A DNA stretch of 64,000 nt from Armigeres subalbatus. Its lineage: Eukaryota; Arthropoda; Insecta; Diptera; Culicidae. The stretch spans positions 429,368,338-429,432,337 of the forward strand of contig NC_085141.1 in NCBI RefSeq assembly GCF_024139115.2, given 5' to 3'. The notes under the pieces are model-generated. The model searched no databases. It worked only from the letters and a program-made list of their open reading frames with translations, and had not been told where the DNA came from. The translations under genes were made by a program, and so were the position numbers. This document shows, piece by piece, positions 45,060 through 56,933 of the stretch. Position 1 is the stretch's first letter; the number at the start of each line of letters is the position of its first letter.

Positions 45060-45190
45060 GTTTGATTTATGATGCTAAACTAGAAGCAATTAACTTCGCT
45101 TTGGAGATAATTCCCGATCAGCTAGTAGATAGTTATTTCATCTTCTCGAATGGTTTTAGTTCTTTCGGGGCACTCCGGTCGAAAGAATCA
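45060..45190 (+). pseudogene. LINE RNase H domain fragment
   Basis: Reads DAKLEAINFALEIIPDQLVD then SYFIFSNGFSSFGALRSKES. The E and the S(D)S positions are those of an RNase H fold, with Asp replaced by Asn, so the catalytic site is lost. The sequence is close to the minus-strand fragment at 32756-32962 (YFIFSDSLSSIEALRSMKA). Beyond 45190 the frame decays. Confidence 0.6.
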
Positions 45191-45830
45191 GCTAAGCACG
45201 CATTTTAAAATCTTAATAAAAAATTCCGGGTGGATCATAGCATCCGGTTCAATGGAGTTTCAACGACTCAAAACCGGCCATCCAACTTGTCACGATCTAC
45301 CCGGCCTAGCACCCCGGTGGCGCAAGCTCCCTTAAAACAGATCTTCTGTAGTTATAAGCTTACGGCTTGTTCGCGTACCACTCAAGTTATCCTTGGCGTC
45401 GGACCTATCCTACTTCTACAGATGGTGGAATTTTCCTTCCTTTTGCCGATCACCAACACTTTAGTTTTATGATGGACTTATGCCAGCTTTTTCTCACACA
45501 TCTAGTTTCAACTATTTCTACCGCCTGTCCATGGCGCGTATTCCTAGGTTAGTCGACAAAGAGAACTATCTCTTGCATTCGTCTATTTACCAGATAGAGC
45601 TTGAAGTATCGAATATAACTTGTGTTAATATAACTTGTGTTAAATATATACATTTCATTTCATAGATATAGGACGACAGTTTATCAACAGAGACTGCCAA
45701 CTCCTCTGAGAAGTCTTCGGCAGACAGATGACAGTTGTTCGCTTACTCGTTAATGGCTGTTCCATTAACGTTGACAAAATTATGTCCAAGGTGATTCTGT
45801 GCGAGCTGATAGTGTTTCTTCAAGTCGCGT

Positions 45831-45945
45831 CAAGTACGAGACACTGAAGACGGCCTTACTGTTGAGGTCGAAATACGTATCTGTTAAAGGTACAATAAAG
45901 TAGTGGAATTAAATGGAATTGTACAAACTCGGCTTATGACAAGTG
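45831..45945 (-). repeat. Dispersed repeat copy, reverse
   Basis: GTCAAGTACGAGACACTGAA, GACGGCCTTACTGTTGAGGT, CGAAATACGTATCTGTTAAA and GGCTTATGACAAG in order: the inverse of the form at 23379-23500. Confidence 0.8.
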
Positions 45946-48677
45946 TGTACTAAATTCGGCGGCCTTTCTGCATGAGTTATCAGGAGATCCGCCATGAGAT
46001 GAGGCTTAGAATTTAATGCGATGTTCAATTTCCAGAACAGCTTGACCAAAGCGTTTGTTAACGATAAGGTTGTAAGTTGCCTTTTGTATATATCACACTA
46101 CGGCAAATTCAAAAGATGGTATCGAGAAGAGTTTCATTATGGTCTTAATCGCCATTACCTACTAATATATCCGGAAATCGGTTTCAGTTAAATTGAACTT
46201 ACGAATCACTTCTTTGTGAGGCGTAAAAAGTTTGATAAGCTGCGGAGCTGCAGGCAAAGGCATAGGATTGTCAATCCGAAGATGCCTACAAGGTTGAAAT
46301 AGATATACACACTTTTCATCGTGTCCGATTCACGACGTTTTTTATTCAAACTTCCATAGTATAGTCATCGATCTCATATGTTTTATCCACTGATGATCAA
46401 AAAAATTTTTTTTTTAAATTCGAAGTAGGTAAAAATTGCACCGGAAGAACTAAAATATCTCATGACTTCGTAATTTATGCATCTTAGCGCTCAAAAATAA
46501 TTATTAATTCCACGGATACTATTTTTCTGATTTGAAATATGGAATCTAAGGTGCATACTCCAGTTTAATGTAGACAAATTAATCTTTTTTGTGGTGCTGA
46601 AATTGTAGTAGATATATGGATTTTTTCAAATGAGTTACATATTATTCGCTTTCAAATTTATAAGCTGCAAAATTCTTAAAAGTTTTATTTATTAGCTATA
46701 AAGCAATTGAAAACGTATTTTCTAGGTAATTCTACAATCGTTCAATTGAGAAGCTTAAGTGAAGAACTGCAGAAGATTTATAAAAACTCACTATAATAAA
46801 GATTATAAAAATGGAGAAGCTTGGATTTCGCTTGATCAAATTGTATGTACACAAAAACAAATTGTATGTTCTTATTACAAAACGCCTCTCATGAAGAAGC
46901 GATGATTTTTTATTTGTAGTTTTTTTTTCTCAATTTATAAATTAAAAAAAAATCCTTTGAATAATTTGACAAAATAACACTTTGACAACCATTGATTTGT
47001 ACTATAAAACAAATACAAAACAAATAAATCACATTTATTTTAATGACAGTTATGTTCATCAAACTGCACATTTCTCTTGTAACAATAATAATCAAGAAAT
47101 TTTATATAAAATCAATCATATGGGAAATAAAAATCGAACTGAAATGTTCTGTAAGTGATGAAAGTATGACATCATGCTTCCTATTTGACAAATTATTGAC
47201 TTGAAAAAAAAATGAACTTGCTTCAATCAAACGTTTGTCTATATCTATACAACAGTAGGCTCCTTTGAAATTCCAGATCGAGATAATATTTTGGGACTAT
47301 TAATATTACTATTTAATAAGCTCCTATACGCATTTCAATTATGTGTCATATTTAAATAAATTCAGTCCAACCGTTGTTTGGTTAGCCGTGAGATTACTTT
47401 TTCTTCGTTGGCTGATTTGCACCGTGTTTCATTTCTGCTGACGCTTTCTACTAATGAATGTTTTCTTCAGACTCAACATGTTCTCCAATTTCAAACGAAA
47501 CTGTATCATTCATCACCCTAAATCAACCTCGATGGCAAATATGGCATTTGAAACTAACCATTCTGCGACAGATATAAGCTTTGATTAGTTCCAAAACTGT
47601 TCAATGACTGGCTCACACCATCCGATCCGGTAGAGTTAGAATCCAAATCAGCTAACGGGGATAATCCTGAGGTATCCATTTGAGCCGGAAAATTTTTGCA
47701 GCTTTCGGTTTTTCACACACTGTAATCCAGTAAGTAAGGTAGGGCACTGATTTTTTTCTAGTCACTCGGGTTACTCATTTTCAATTCACGCGAACCGATA
47801 ATTTCACAGCTGCTGCGTTTGAGGTCCTGGCAGAAACTAAACTGATTCAAATAATGCCTTCATTCATAAGCGTGCAAACCGTTCCCGTTTCGCTCTCTCT
47901 GCTAAATTCTCCCTTCCTACATCGACTGGATCCCAACGCACTTCTTTTTGCTGCTCAATATCGTTGTCAACGGAACCATGCAGATTCGGGCTGTGCATGT
48001 GTTAGCATGGTTAGCATTGCACAGACTATGAATTCCAAGTGGACGAGTAAACAAATGCGAAACACGAAACCTTTGTAGAGTTATAGAATGAAGTGGCTAT
48101 AAGAAGATAATATAAACAAGTAAAATCGTAAAATTGACTAATTATGCTGCGTATTGCACATTCTTATGCTATCGTCAAGGGCAACGGAGCAGAACGCAGA
48201 ACGGAGGGATGATATGCTCCGCCCCCTGTGCCTTATTCTCCACAGAGAAATTTATGCTTACAGGCGGGTTTGGTTTCTACGGAGTTGATTAATGGATGAT
48301 ATCTTTATGGCATACATTTGTTTTCATTTTACTGATTATAAATATAACCGACAATAATCTAGATTTAACTTGTAATTTAAGAATTTTTGTTATTTTCATG
48401 TTTCAATGTGCTTTATTCGTTTCTAGAATATTATCTCTCATACAAAAAAAAAGGTTGTAGGATTAACCCAAACACGATTTTTTGCTAAAATATACAAAAA
48501 TCTCATATAACAATCTACCCGAATTTAAGAAATCTCGACCAACGCAACGTTTAAAAAAGACGTAACAGCCAAAATTTATATAGCTATATACACAACTACC
48601 CACCGGATGGCAGATTTTAATAAGTTCTGCATAAGCACCTTACAGAAACTGGCATATATACAGTTTCTGGCATATAT
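45946..48677. other. Intergenic, no gene recognised
   Basis: AT-rich, with one decayed tRNA-like relic (about 46255-46300). A GC-balanced stretch at about 47590-48030 has only short frames. Nothing else can be supported. Confidence 0.4.
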
Positions 48678-48690
48678 ACTATTCCGGAAG

Positions 48691-48988
48691 TGGGGGCCCT
48701 CCTTAGCCATGCGGTAAGACGCGCGACTACAAAGCAAGACCATGCTGAGGGTGGTTGGGTTCGATTCCCGGTGCCGGTCTAGGCAATTTTCGGATTGGAA
48801 ATTGTCTCGACTTCCCTGGGCATAAAAGTATCATCGTGCTAGCCTCATTATATACGAATGCAAAAATGGTAACCTGGCTTAGAAACCTCGTAGTTAATAA
48901 CCGTGGAAGTGTTTAATGAACACTAAGCTGCGAGGCGGCTCTGTCCCAGTAGTGTGGGGATGTAATGCCAATAGGAAGAGGAAGGAAG
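48691..48988 (+). mobile_element. Feilai-type tRNA-derived SINE with 13-bp TSD
   Basis: A 298-bp SINE flanked by 13-bp direct repeats actattccggaag (48678-48690 and 48989-49001). The tRNA-like head has a B box GGTTCGATTCC (48758-48768) and the family-typical blocks CGCGCGACTACAAAGCAAGA, GGTGCCGGTCTAGGCAATTT, AGCTGCGAGGCGGCTCTGTC and GGGGATGTAATGCCAATA. The 3' end is GGAAGAGGAAGGAAG. I recognise this as Feilai, described from Aedes aegypti. Confidence 0.9.
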
Positions 48989-49001
48989 ACTATTCCGGAA
49001 G

Positions 49002-50059
49002 ATTTCAATCTTTGGCTTTATGAGAGTGTGTGTAAATCCGCGTAGTATGTGCTTTTCAATAAAATTGAAAGACTACTTTTGTTTGCCAAAGGTTACAAAT
49101 CACTTATTTCGAGATAATTGTACCATGATAAAAAGGTCAACAGTTGCCCTTATTATTGTTATGATATTTAAATTGTTGAGGTATTGGAGTTTCGACCCAC
49201 AGAGCTATACATTCGTTTTGAGCTATACACATTTATGCTTTTATCTCCAATGAATCAATCTAGTCAATCAACCACCTACAATTGTTGCCTACATATATAC
49301 AAAATTATCAAGCTGGAACCCAAAACTCGGAACGCACTGTACTCACACGCAGCACAACGGAGACACTCTCGATCCTTGCACGCTCTCTCATCTGATGTGA
49401 TTGGTGGTTCGCATCATCCCTTTGGGGCGTGGCTAGAAGTCCTCTCGAGTTTTCTTGCGTTTCAGAAAAATTGTGAATCGAATATTTGTCACCGAAACAT
49501 GCAACAAATTACATTTCTAAGTAGCATTCAGTGTTATGACTATTCGGCATACAAGTCTCTCGTTCATCTAGAGACTACAATATGCTTACTAATCACACGG
49601 TTCGTGAAACTGGATACTTGTATGGTTACCGTTACTCGAATGAAGTATGCTTAGCTGAGACAAAAAGTTTACTTATGGCAAAAATGCACACCATCATTTC
49701 TTTTGCAAAGCGAATGTCTTACATATATCGATATCATCAGGATCGAATAACTTTTGCGTTTTACTTTTGCGAGGTTTCAAAATTGTTTCATGGTCAATTA
49801 ATAGTCAGCAACATTTGTTTTACCGTATTCGTAAGTCGGTTGAATTGAGCGGCGTCATTGAAGTTCTGGGAAACTGTGGTTTGTGACACAATTTTAATTT
49901 CATTTCTGCAAATATGGACTTATAGGAACAAGAAATTGTTTTCAATAATCAGCTGTATGTTCCAAATTGTCAGATTATGATAAAAGTAAAATTATCGTCT
50001 TATAATATGAAATGACATGGATTCATCCGATAGTCGCAGCTATTTATGAAATCAAATAG
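49002..50059. other. Intergenic, no gene supported
   Basis: Two open frames (49184-49654, 49582-49848) overlap and lack family features. A GC-richer spot at about 49320-49460 (GCAGCACAACGGAGACACTC; GGGGCGTGGCTAGAAGTCC) may be regulatory but cannot be assigned. Confidence 0.35.
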
Positions 50060-50345
50060 TGTAATTGTCGCTGAAAATACAAGCAATAAAATAGCGATAT
50101 GTATTGTCTTTGTCCGTATCAGGAATAAACATTAGAAGTAAAGGCAATATTCCTTTAAATTTTATCAATAACAAATTATTTATGCAATTTTTTCAAACTG
50201 CAATTAATTTTATATTTTAGAAATAAACTCAAGTCAACAGAAGACTGTGTTTTTGTCTAAATATTTTCAAATAAAAAAAATACGTTGATAAAAAATTGAA
50301 AAAAAGTCTTGTGACCTGAGAGGACAAATATGTTGTCATTAGCAA
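50060..50345 (+). repeat. Relative of the 29140-29555 segment
   Basis: TGTAATTGTCGCTGAAAA at the start and AGAGGACAA(A)T(A)TGTTGTCATT at the end match the two ends of the segment inserted at about 29149-29550, with a diverged middle. A separate element family. Confidence 0.6.
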
Positions 50346-50523
50346 TAGTTTTCCGTTCGCTAATTGAGATGGAAAACTTCCACACAGTACAAGGCATATA
50401 ACTTTAGAAATGATCGTCACGATATTTACTTATTATACGAGAAAGGCAAAAAATAAACTTTTTGAAAACCATTTATAATGTTGATCATCGCATATCAGTC
50501 CCATCTATGCTGGATTTTCAATT

Positions 50524-50906
50524 CATATGGAACAAATATGTGATTGTAAGCGATTTTTGAAAAAAAAAGGATCATATCAAACGCAAGGCAACTTGATTAT
50601 TCGTCGTATACGTTCTAAGACAACAGACCTGAATTACTTTAATCTTCCTAATCTAATCTCATACATGCGTAGCCAATACTTGAAAGCATCCTGGAAAATG
50701 ACGGTTTCTGAATTCCGTCATTTTTCTTTTCATATGGCCAGGCCAACTACGCAGTATGTACCGCAGAGATGACTCCTAGATATTGAGCGACTTCAGGAAT
50801 ACCTAAAGTCACTCAATAGCTTGGAATCGAGGGGAAAGGAAGAAAGCGTGGACCTCCCGTACCAAACGCTTCCAATAATATAGATACCTAATATATGATA
50901 AAAATC
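50524..50906 (+). other. Unassigned sequence with an 81-codon frame
   Basis: An ATG frame, 50527-50772 (MEQICDCKRFLKKKG.., later YMRSQYLKASWKMTVSEFRH), followed by AGCGACTTCAGGAATACCTA and a GGACCTCCCGTACC block. This has the look of the end of a LINE ORF2 and its 3' UTR, but no motif is decisive. Part of it (50624-50648) recurs at 52812-52836. Confidence 0.3.
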
Positions 50907-50970
50907 GTGTACGTGTTTTTTGTATGATGTATATGAGCGTGTATGTGTGTATATGAGTGTGTATGTGTGT
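50907..50970 (+). repeat. TG/TATG microsatellite
   Basis: Imperfect (GTGTATGTGTGTATATGAG) repeats directly before the 3' tail of RTE copy 2. Confidence 0.75.
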
Positions 50971-52539
50971 TAATATTATTATTATTATTTATTCAGACTA
51001 AGGCCGAAGTGGCCTGTGCGGTATATAAGAGTCTTCTCCATTCGGCTCGGTCCATGGCTACACGTCGCCAACCACGCAGTCTACGGAGGGTCCGCAAGTC
51101 ATCTTCCACCTGATCGATCCACCTTGCCCGCTTCGCACCTCGCCTTCTTGTGCCCGTCGGATCGTTGTCGAGAACCATTTTCACCGGGTTACTGTCCGAC
51201 ATTCTGGCTACGTGCCCGGCCCATCGCAGTCGTCCGATTTTCGCGGTGTGAACGATGGATGGTTCTCCCAACAGCTGATGCAATTCGTGGTTCATTCGCC
51301 TCCTCCACGTACCGTCCGCCATCTGCACCCCACCATAGATGGTACGCAGCACTTTCCTTTCGAAAACTCCAAGTGCGCGTTGGTCCTCCACGAGCATCGT
51401 CCAGGTCTCGTGCCCGTAGAGGACTACCGGTCTAATTAGCGTTTTGTAGATTGTCAGTTTGGTACGGCGGCGAACTCTATTCGATCGGAGCGTCTTGCGG
51501 AGTCCAAAGTACGTACGATTTCCAGCCACTATGCGTCTCCGAATTTCTCTGCTGGTGTCATTTTCGGCAGTCACCAGTGAGCCCAAGTACACAAATTCTT
51601 CTACCACCTCGATTTCGTCACCACCAATCATCATGTACTTCGTCTTCGACGTGTTGATGACAAGTCCGATCCGCTTAGCTTCCCTCTTCAGTCTGATGTA
51701 GGCTTCCTCCATCTTCTCAAAGTTACGTGCCATAATATCTATGTCGTCGGCGAAACCAAATAGCTGGACGGACTTATTGAAAATTGTACCACTCGTGTTA
51801 ATCCCTGCTCTTCGTATTACCCTTCCAAAGCGATGTTGAATAGCAAACACGAAAGACCATCACCTTGCCGTAACCCTCTGCGGGTTTCGAAGGACTCGAG
51901 AATGCCCCGGAACTCGAACTACGCACATCACCCGATCCATCGTCGCTTTGATCAATCGTGTCAGTTTATCCGGAAAACCGTGTTCGTGCATTAGCTGCCA
52001 TAGCTGGTCCCGATCGATTGTATCATATGCGGCTTTGAAGTCGATGAATAGATGATGTGTGGGCACGTTGTATTCGCGGCATTTCTGCAGTACTTGGCGA
52101 ATGGCGAACACCTGGTCCGTGGTGGAGCGTTCGCCCATAAAACCCGCCTGGTACTGCCCCACGAACTCCCTTGCAGTTGGTGCTAGTCGACGGCATAAAA
52201 TTTGGGAGAGTACCTTGTAGGCGGCGTTCAGCAATGTGATTGCGCGGTAGTTGCTACAATCCAGCTTATCGCCCTTTTTGTAGATGGGACACACGACACC
52301 TTCCATCCACTCCTGCGGCAAAACTTCCTCCTCCCAAATCTTGGTAATGACCCAGTGCAGCGCTCTAGCCAGTGCCTCACCACCGTGTTTAAATAGCTCT
52401 CCTGGTAGTTGGTCAACCCCAGGGGCTTTGTTGTTCTTCAGCCGGCCAATCTCCTCCTGGATTTCCTGGAGATCCGGAGCCAGTAGAATTATGTCCTGCG
52501 CGCGTTCTCCCAGGTCTATCACCATACCGCCATCTTCGT
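50971..52539 (-). mobile_element. RTE-clade LINE copy 2, 5'-truncated
   Basis: A reverse-oriented copy of the same family as 11369-16945 with the same (TAA)n tail. It lacks the endonuclease and the foldback insertion. It covers the RT from QDIILLAPDLQEIQEE to the C terminus. Matching begins to fail at 52539 (CATCTTCGT), where a GTGTGTTTATATG flank starts; a GTGTGT also lies at the other end, too simple to prove a TSD. Confidence 0.9.
50993..52525 (-). pseudogene. RTE LINE copy 2 reverse transcriptase (frameshifted)
   Basis: Two frames: 52525-51860 (GVDQLPGELFK; NYRAITLLNAAYKVLSQILC; FIDFKAAYDTIDRDQLWQLM, motif A) and 51850-50993 (FADDIDIMARN, motif C; YLGSLVTAENDTSREIRRRI). Base losses around 51824-51905 break the frame at motif B. 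A short deletion relative to copy 1 joins KTKYM directly to IGGDEIEVVEE (about 51628). Confidence 0.85.
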
Positions 52540-53091
52540 GTGTTTATATGTCTACACTGATAGACAAAAGTACTCGTCATGTTTTAATAGAGCTACTATG
52601 AAAACATGACGAACACTCATGTCCATCAGTATATGTATGTATTTGTGTATAAGTATGTGTATAATGTGAATGTGTGTGTGCGTTTGTGTGAGTGCGTGCG
52701 TGTTAAATTTACGGATCATCAAAACCTTACCTTACCGAACCTAGTAGCAAGGGCATTGCCCTTGATAACAATCGATCAGCCCTTGCAAGCACAAACATGC
52801 GCACGTCTTCCCAGACCTGAATTACTTTAATCTTCCGTAACGAAACTGACATAAACTTTCCAAATAACCATTCTCGGAAGTGTGTACTTCTCAAGAGATC
52901 GCCCTCTCACAACCAATAACTCGTCGGAACGGGTCGAAACCAACTAATATTAGTTTGTGCAACAAGTTGCAGAAAGATGATTTTTTCAGCACGAGTTGTA
53001 CGTACGAGTTGCACACGCTATTTTTGCAATGACGAAAAATGGGCTTGAATATGATAAATCGGCACCAAAATGGGACAATGGTACATGCTTA
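52540..53091. other. TG-rich and unassigned sequence
   Basis: Contains a hairpin (CGTCATGTTTT at 52575 against AAAACATGACG at 52600), a TG/TATG microsatellite at about 52621-52705, the 25-bp duplicate at 52812-52836, and a piece with the palindrome-rich GAGTTGTACGTACGAGTTGC (about 53003-53022). No gene. Confidence 0.45.
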
Positions 53092-54168
53092 GCAACCTAC
53101 AAGTTTAATTTTTCGAGACCAACAAGTCTCTCGCTTCAAGACCAATAAGTCTTATGCTTCGACACCAACAAGTCTCATGCTTCGAGACCATCAAGTTTCA
53201 TGCTTGAACAACAATAAGTCTCATGCTTCGACACCAACAAGTCTAATGCTACGACACAAACAATTCTAATCCTTCGGGACCAACAAGTCTCATGCTTAGA
53301 CACCAACAAGTCTAATGCTTAAACACCAACAAGTCTCATGCTTCGAGACCAACAAGCCTCATGCTTCGACACCAACAAGTTTCATGCTTCGACACTAACA
53401 AGTCTCATGCTTCGAGACCAACAAGTCTAACGCTTCCAGACCAACAAGTCTAATGCTTCAATACCAACAAGTCTCATGCTTAGACACCAACAAGTCTCAT
53501 GCTTGGACACCAACAAGTCCCATGCTTCGAGACCAACAAGTCTCATGCTTCGACACAAAAAAGTCTCATGCTTCAAGACCAACAAGTCTAATGCTTCGAG
53601 ACCAACAAGTCTCAAGCTTCGACACCAACATGTCTCATGCTTCGAAACCAACAAGTCTCATGCTACGAGACCAACAAGTCTCATGCATCGAGACCAACAA
53701 GTGTAATGCTAAGACACCACAAGTCTAATGCTTCGAGACCAACAAGTCTAATGCTTCGAGACTAACAAGTCTAATGCTTCGAGACCAATAAGTCTCATGC
53801 TTAGACACCAACAAGTCTCATGCTTCGAGACCAACAAGTCTAATGCTTCGAGACCAACAAGTCTCATGCTTCGACACCAACTTGTCTCATGCTTCGACAC
53901 CAACAAGTCTAATGCTTCGAGACCAACAAGTCTCATGCATCGATTCCAACAAGCGTAATGCTTAGACACCACAAGTCTAATGCTTCGAGACCAACAAGTC
54001 TAATGCTTCGCGACCAACAAGTCTCATGCTAAAACACCAACAAGTCTCATGCTTTGACACTAACAAGTCTCATGCTTCGAGACCAACAAGGCGCATGCTT
54101 CGAGACCAACAAGTCTCATGCTACGACACCAACAAGTCTCATGCATCGAGACCAACAAGTCTAACGCT
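53092..54168 (+). repeat. 23-bp satellite, block 1 (plus orientation)
   Basis: Tandem units of 23 bp with core CAACAAGTCT, then C/A, then ATGCTTCGA followed by GAC or CAC. Two positions vary as clear alternatives (AGTCTCATG or AGTCTAATG; CGAGACC or CGACACC), with further scattered changes (TTAGACACC). Open frames with a 23-residue period (RDQQVSCFDTNKSHAS) are by-products: 23 is not a multiple of 3, so all frames are sampled and the consensus lacks stops. Confidence 0.97.
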
Positions 54169-55312
54169 TGTTACCAACAACTTTGGAACAATGGTTCGAT
54201 ACAATATCGAATACTTAAGGCTAGATTTGTTAGATTTATTTATTTGAAGAAATTGTTGTAAATATAACTTAATTAGTATAGGTTAGCAAGACACTAAATA
54301 TAATGTTACCAAATTGAATTTATAAAACAAACTTAACAAACAAATTGAACGGTAAATTTAAAATACTATTAACATCCCCTTAATCACCTAATTGACAATC
54401 GGATGTCGTAAAGGTTGGCAGCATCGATTCCGGGAGAAAAAAGGTAGACAGGAGAGCAATAGGAAAATGAGAGCAAATGTGAAGGCCTGGAGGAAGAGAG
54501 GAAAAGAGAGGAGAGGAAAGGAGGAGGGTGTTAAAGGGAAGAAAAACGAAGTGGAAGAAACCAGATGACACGCAGTTTTCGGAGTGCGGAAAGAAGAGTT
54601 TTTGGACCAATTCCATCCCAAAGGCCAAGACAAGCAAGTTTTGAAAATGTGCCGTATTTATCGACGGAATAATCCTGTCGAGTGATTTTGATTATCTCCC
54701 GTATGGAATGTGCACCATCGTACAGCATCATGTCGTAGAAGCAGTATTGAATACCGAACGGACGACCGAAGCACCCCCCCTCTCCTCTTGATAGATCGGC
54801 GAGTCCCGTGCTGCTGAGCCTCCGTAGTTGCCACACCACACGCCCCGGAGAGCAGTGGCCAAAGCTATGGAGGTGAGGGTTCAGCAAGGCCCGGTGGGTC
54901 CGCCCCCGCTTGTTGCCACTCAATATCCGATGTGCCACTGTGCCGGTCGCGAGCACGCGGAACGTCGGTTTCAAACGAATCACGGACCGGCTGTTCGACT
55001 ACAATGCCATATCAGACCACCGATAAGGTAACCTGCCAATAACACCTCTCCCACCTAGTATGCATGCACGAACCAGAGACCTCAACGAATCCGGAACGGC
55101 CGCAACGATACCCCCCCTCCCTTTTACTTATGTATCTTTGAAAAATATACGTGGCAGCTTATTCGAAATGTTTGTAACTTTTGTAATAATTAGGAAGATT
55201 GTCTTGTTTGTTCGGTGTTGGTCCACAGTTGTAACAAAATTAAGGTAAAGAAAGTGTGTCCTCCCGAGAACATCGACCCTGTAAGGAACCCATGAGCTAG
55301 TCGATTCTTACA
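54169..55312 (+). repeat. 5' LTR
   Basis: TG..CA-bounded, about 1144 bp: an AT-rich first 190 bases, a purine-rich tract (about 54475-54535, GGAGAGGAAAGGAGGAGGG), a GC-rich centre (54740-55080) and a short AT-rich end. Frames in the GC-rich part are shared with the other LTR but shift between them. Confidence 0.88.
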
Positions 55313-55331
55313 ATTGGCGATCCAACGAAAC
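55313..55331 (+). other. Candidate primer binding site
   Basis: ATTGGCGATCCAACGAAAC directly follows the 5' LTR. TGGCGAYC after the LTR is a common PBS start in insect LTR elements; the matching tRNA was not worked out. Confidence 0.5.
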
Positions 55332-56918
55332 AAATACCTGAAAAATATTCTTGATTCCAATAATATTTTTCTCCTTGCTCGGGGAGGCACACGATCTCGC
55401 ACCTACTCATCGTGAATTGTTATTATTTCGTTCATTTATATGTTTTTTGATTTAAGGCAAAAGTCTATTTGATCCAGTGAAAATTTGTTAAGTTACCTGA
55501 ATTATCGTATTCTACAAGTTTCATTTTCATTTTGTAAAAATAGATGTAAGCTCAAATTGATTAGAATTTAGGCGAAAATAATTCTAGCTAAGGTTGTATA
55601 CATAGCATTTTTCTTTAATTCTATATTTATTCAAAAGCAATACTTTTCTTTAAATATTAGAAGAACATTTCCGAAACAAAGTTAGCTTTGTAGAATTGTA
55701 GATAATCAACGATTGGAATGTTGATAGATTCCAATAAACAAAAGTAGAACCCAAACCCAGGTTTGCGATCATTAGGTTGACGCGCTTGATACACTCCACT
55801 ACTATCACAGATCAGATTAATTTGTAAGTTTTAATTAACAGCAACAGCATATATTATGCCATGACTAGAAGTCGTTGGCCTAGTCGATGCTCCTAGTTTA
55901 CGATTATGCAAAGACGTAACAAAACAAAAAAGTCTCTGAAAGGTAAACTTTCCAATCAGAAATTATATTCAATGGAATAATGTCTAGAGGATTCGACATC
56001 CAAGTACCAAAATTGTTGTCGTGAAACAAAAGCCTTTTGTGTCACAGAAGTGGATAGTGGTACTCTTTTATTCTATTTCTCATTATGATGGTTGAATTCA
56101 ACAGTGTGTTCATTGCAAAATGCTGGTAGCAGGATAGTTGCTCACATCTTTTGGTGAAGCAAAATGAGGGTAAATTGATTAATTGCTGGATCAAGAGTTT
56201 TATTCTAGAAAAAAAAACTCTGCGATACCAATTCATAATAAAGTGTGCTCTAGAACATCAGCTTTCTGGAAGAAAGATAGATGGTTCAGAAGAACAGTAT
56301 ATATGGTTCGTCGAGGCAGAAATTAGGCCTCTTCGAATTTCTATGAGATAGTATTAGTCTCCTAGAATACCTAGCTTAAATTGACTTTGAACATTCGTCG
56401 AGGCAGCCTTATAGCCTCATCGAAACTCCAGAAGATAGATGTTGTCTTCTTGAGATTATCTTAGCAATTATTAGGAAAGCTAAAAAGAAACCCTTGGTTG
56501 AGGTAATGGTGCCTCTAGGGAATCAAGGATGATGAAACTGTCTCCTTGGATTATTATATTAGGAATTTGTAAATATAGAGATAACTTAATACGTATAGCT
56601 ACTGAATGAAAGGTTGAATAGTTGGGCCCAAAAGTGTGAGTGATTGTATATATATTTTTTTAAGTACATAATAAAGTTTTAAAGAATAAAGCTATGAAAT
56701 CGACCTAGAATGGAAAAAATACAAATAGAATTTAAGGAATTTGGGTAACTATAGTTTACAACCTGGAAATGATTCTGTGATGAAAAAAAAGCACTACATT
56801 AAAAGGATCTGGACAATTGTCTGGTCAACAACCAAATGAATGGCAAACTATACTTTCACAAATGAATGGAAAAAAATTGTTGAGTTTTCATTTTGTGTAA
56901 CCTCAACAATTTTTCCAT

Positions 56919-56931
56919 GAGAGGTGGGATA
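56919..56931 (+). other. Candidate polypurine tract
   Basis: GAGAGGTGGGAT ends three bases before the 3' LTR, the expected place for plus-strand priming. Confidence 0.55.
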
Positions 56932-56933
56932 AT

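Larger units (their letters stand above)
55313..56933 (+). other. Internal region of the LTR element, non-coding
   Basis: 1621 bp, AT-rich, the longest frames under 70 codons. Contains two direct repeats of a TCGTCGAGGCAG-type block (GTTCGTCGAGGCAGAAATTA at 56305 and CATTCGTCGAGGCAGCCTTA at 56393), each followed by CTCTTCGAATTTC- or CTCATCGAAACTC-type sequence. Confidence 0.7.

Noticed and set aside
49184..49654. 156-codon frame
   Set aside because: Starts from a non-ATG or unconvincing codon, has no domain and overlaps another frame of equal quality. Likely chance.
54531..54983. 150-codon minus-strand frame in the LTR (and 161 codons at 57146-57631)
   Set aside because: The two LTR copies do not keep the same frame throughout because of indels, and no gag/pol or known domain is visible; treated as non-coding, with a separate note on the GC-rich segment.
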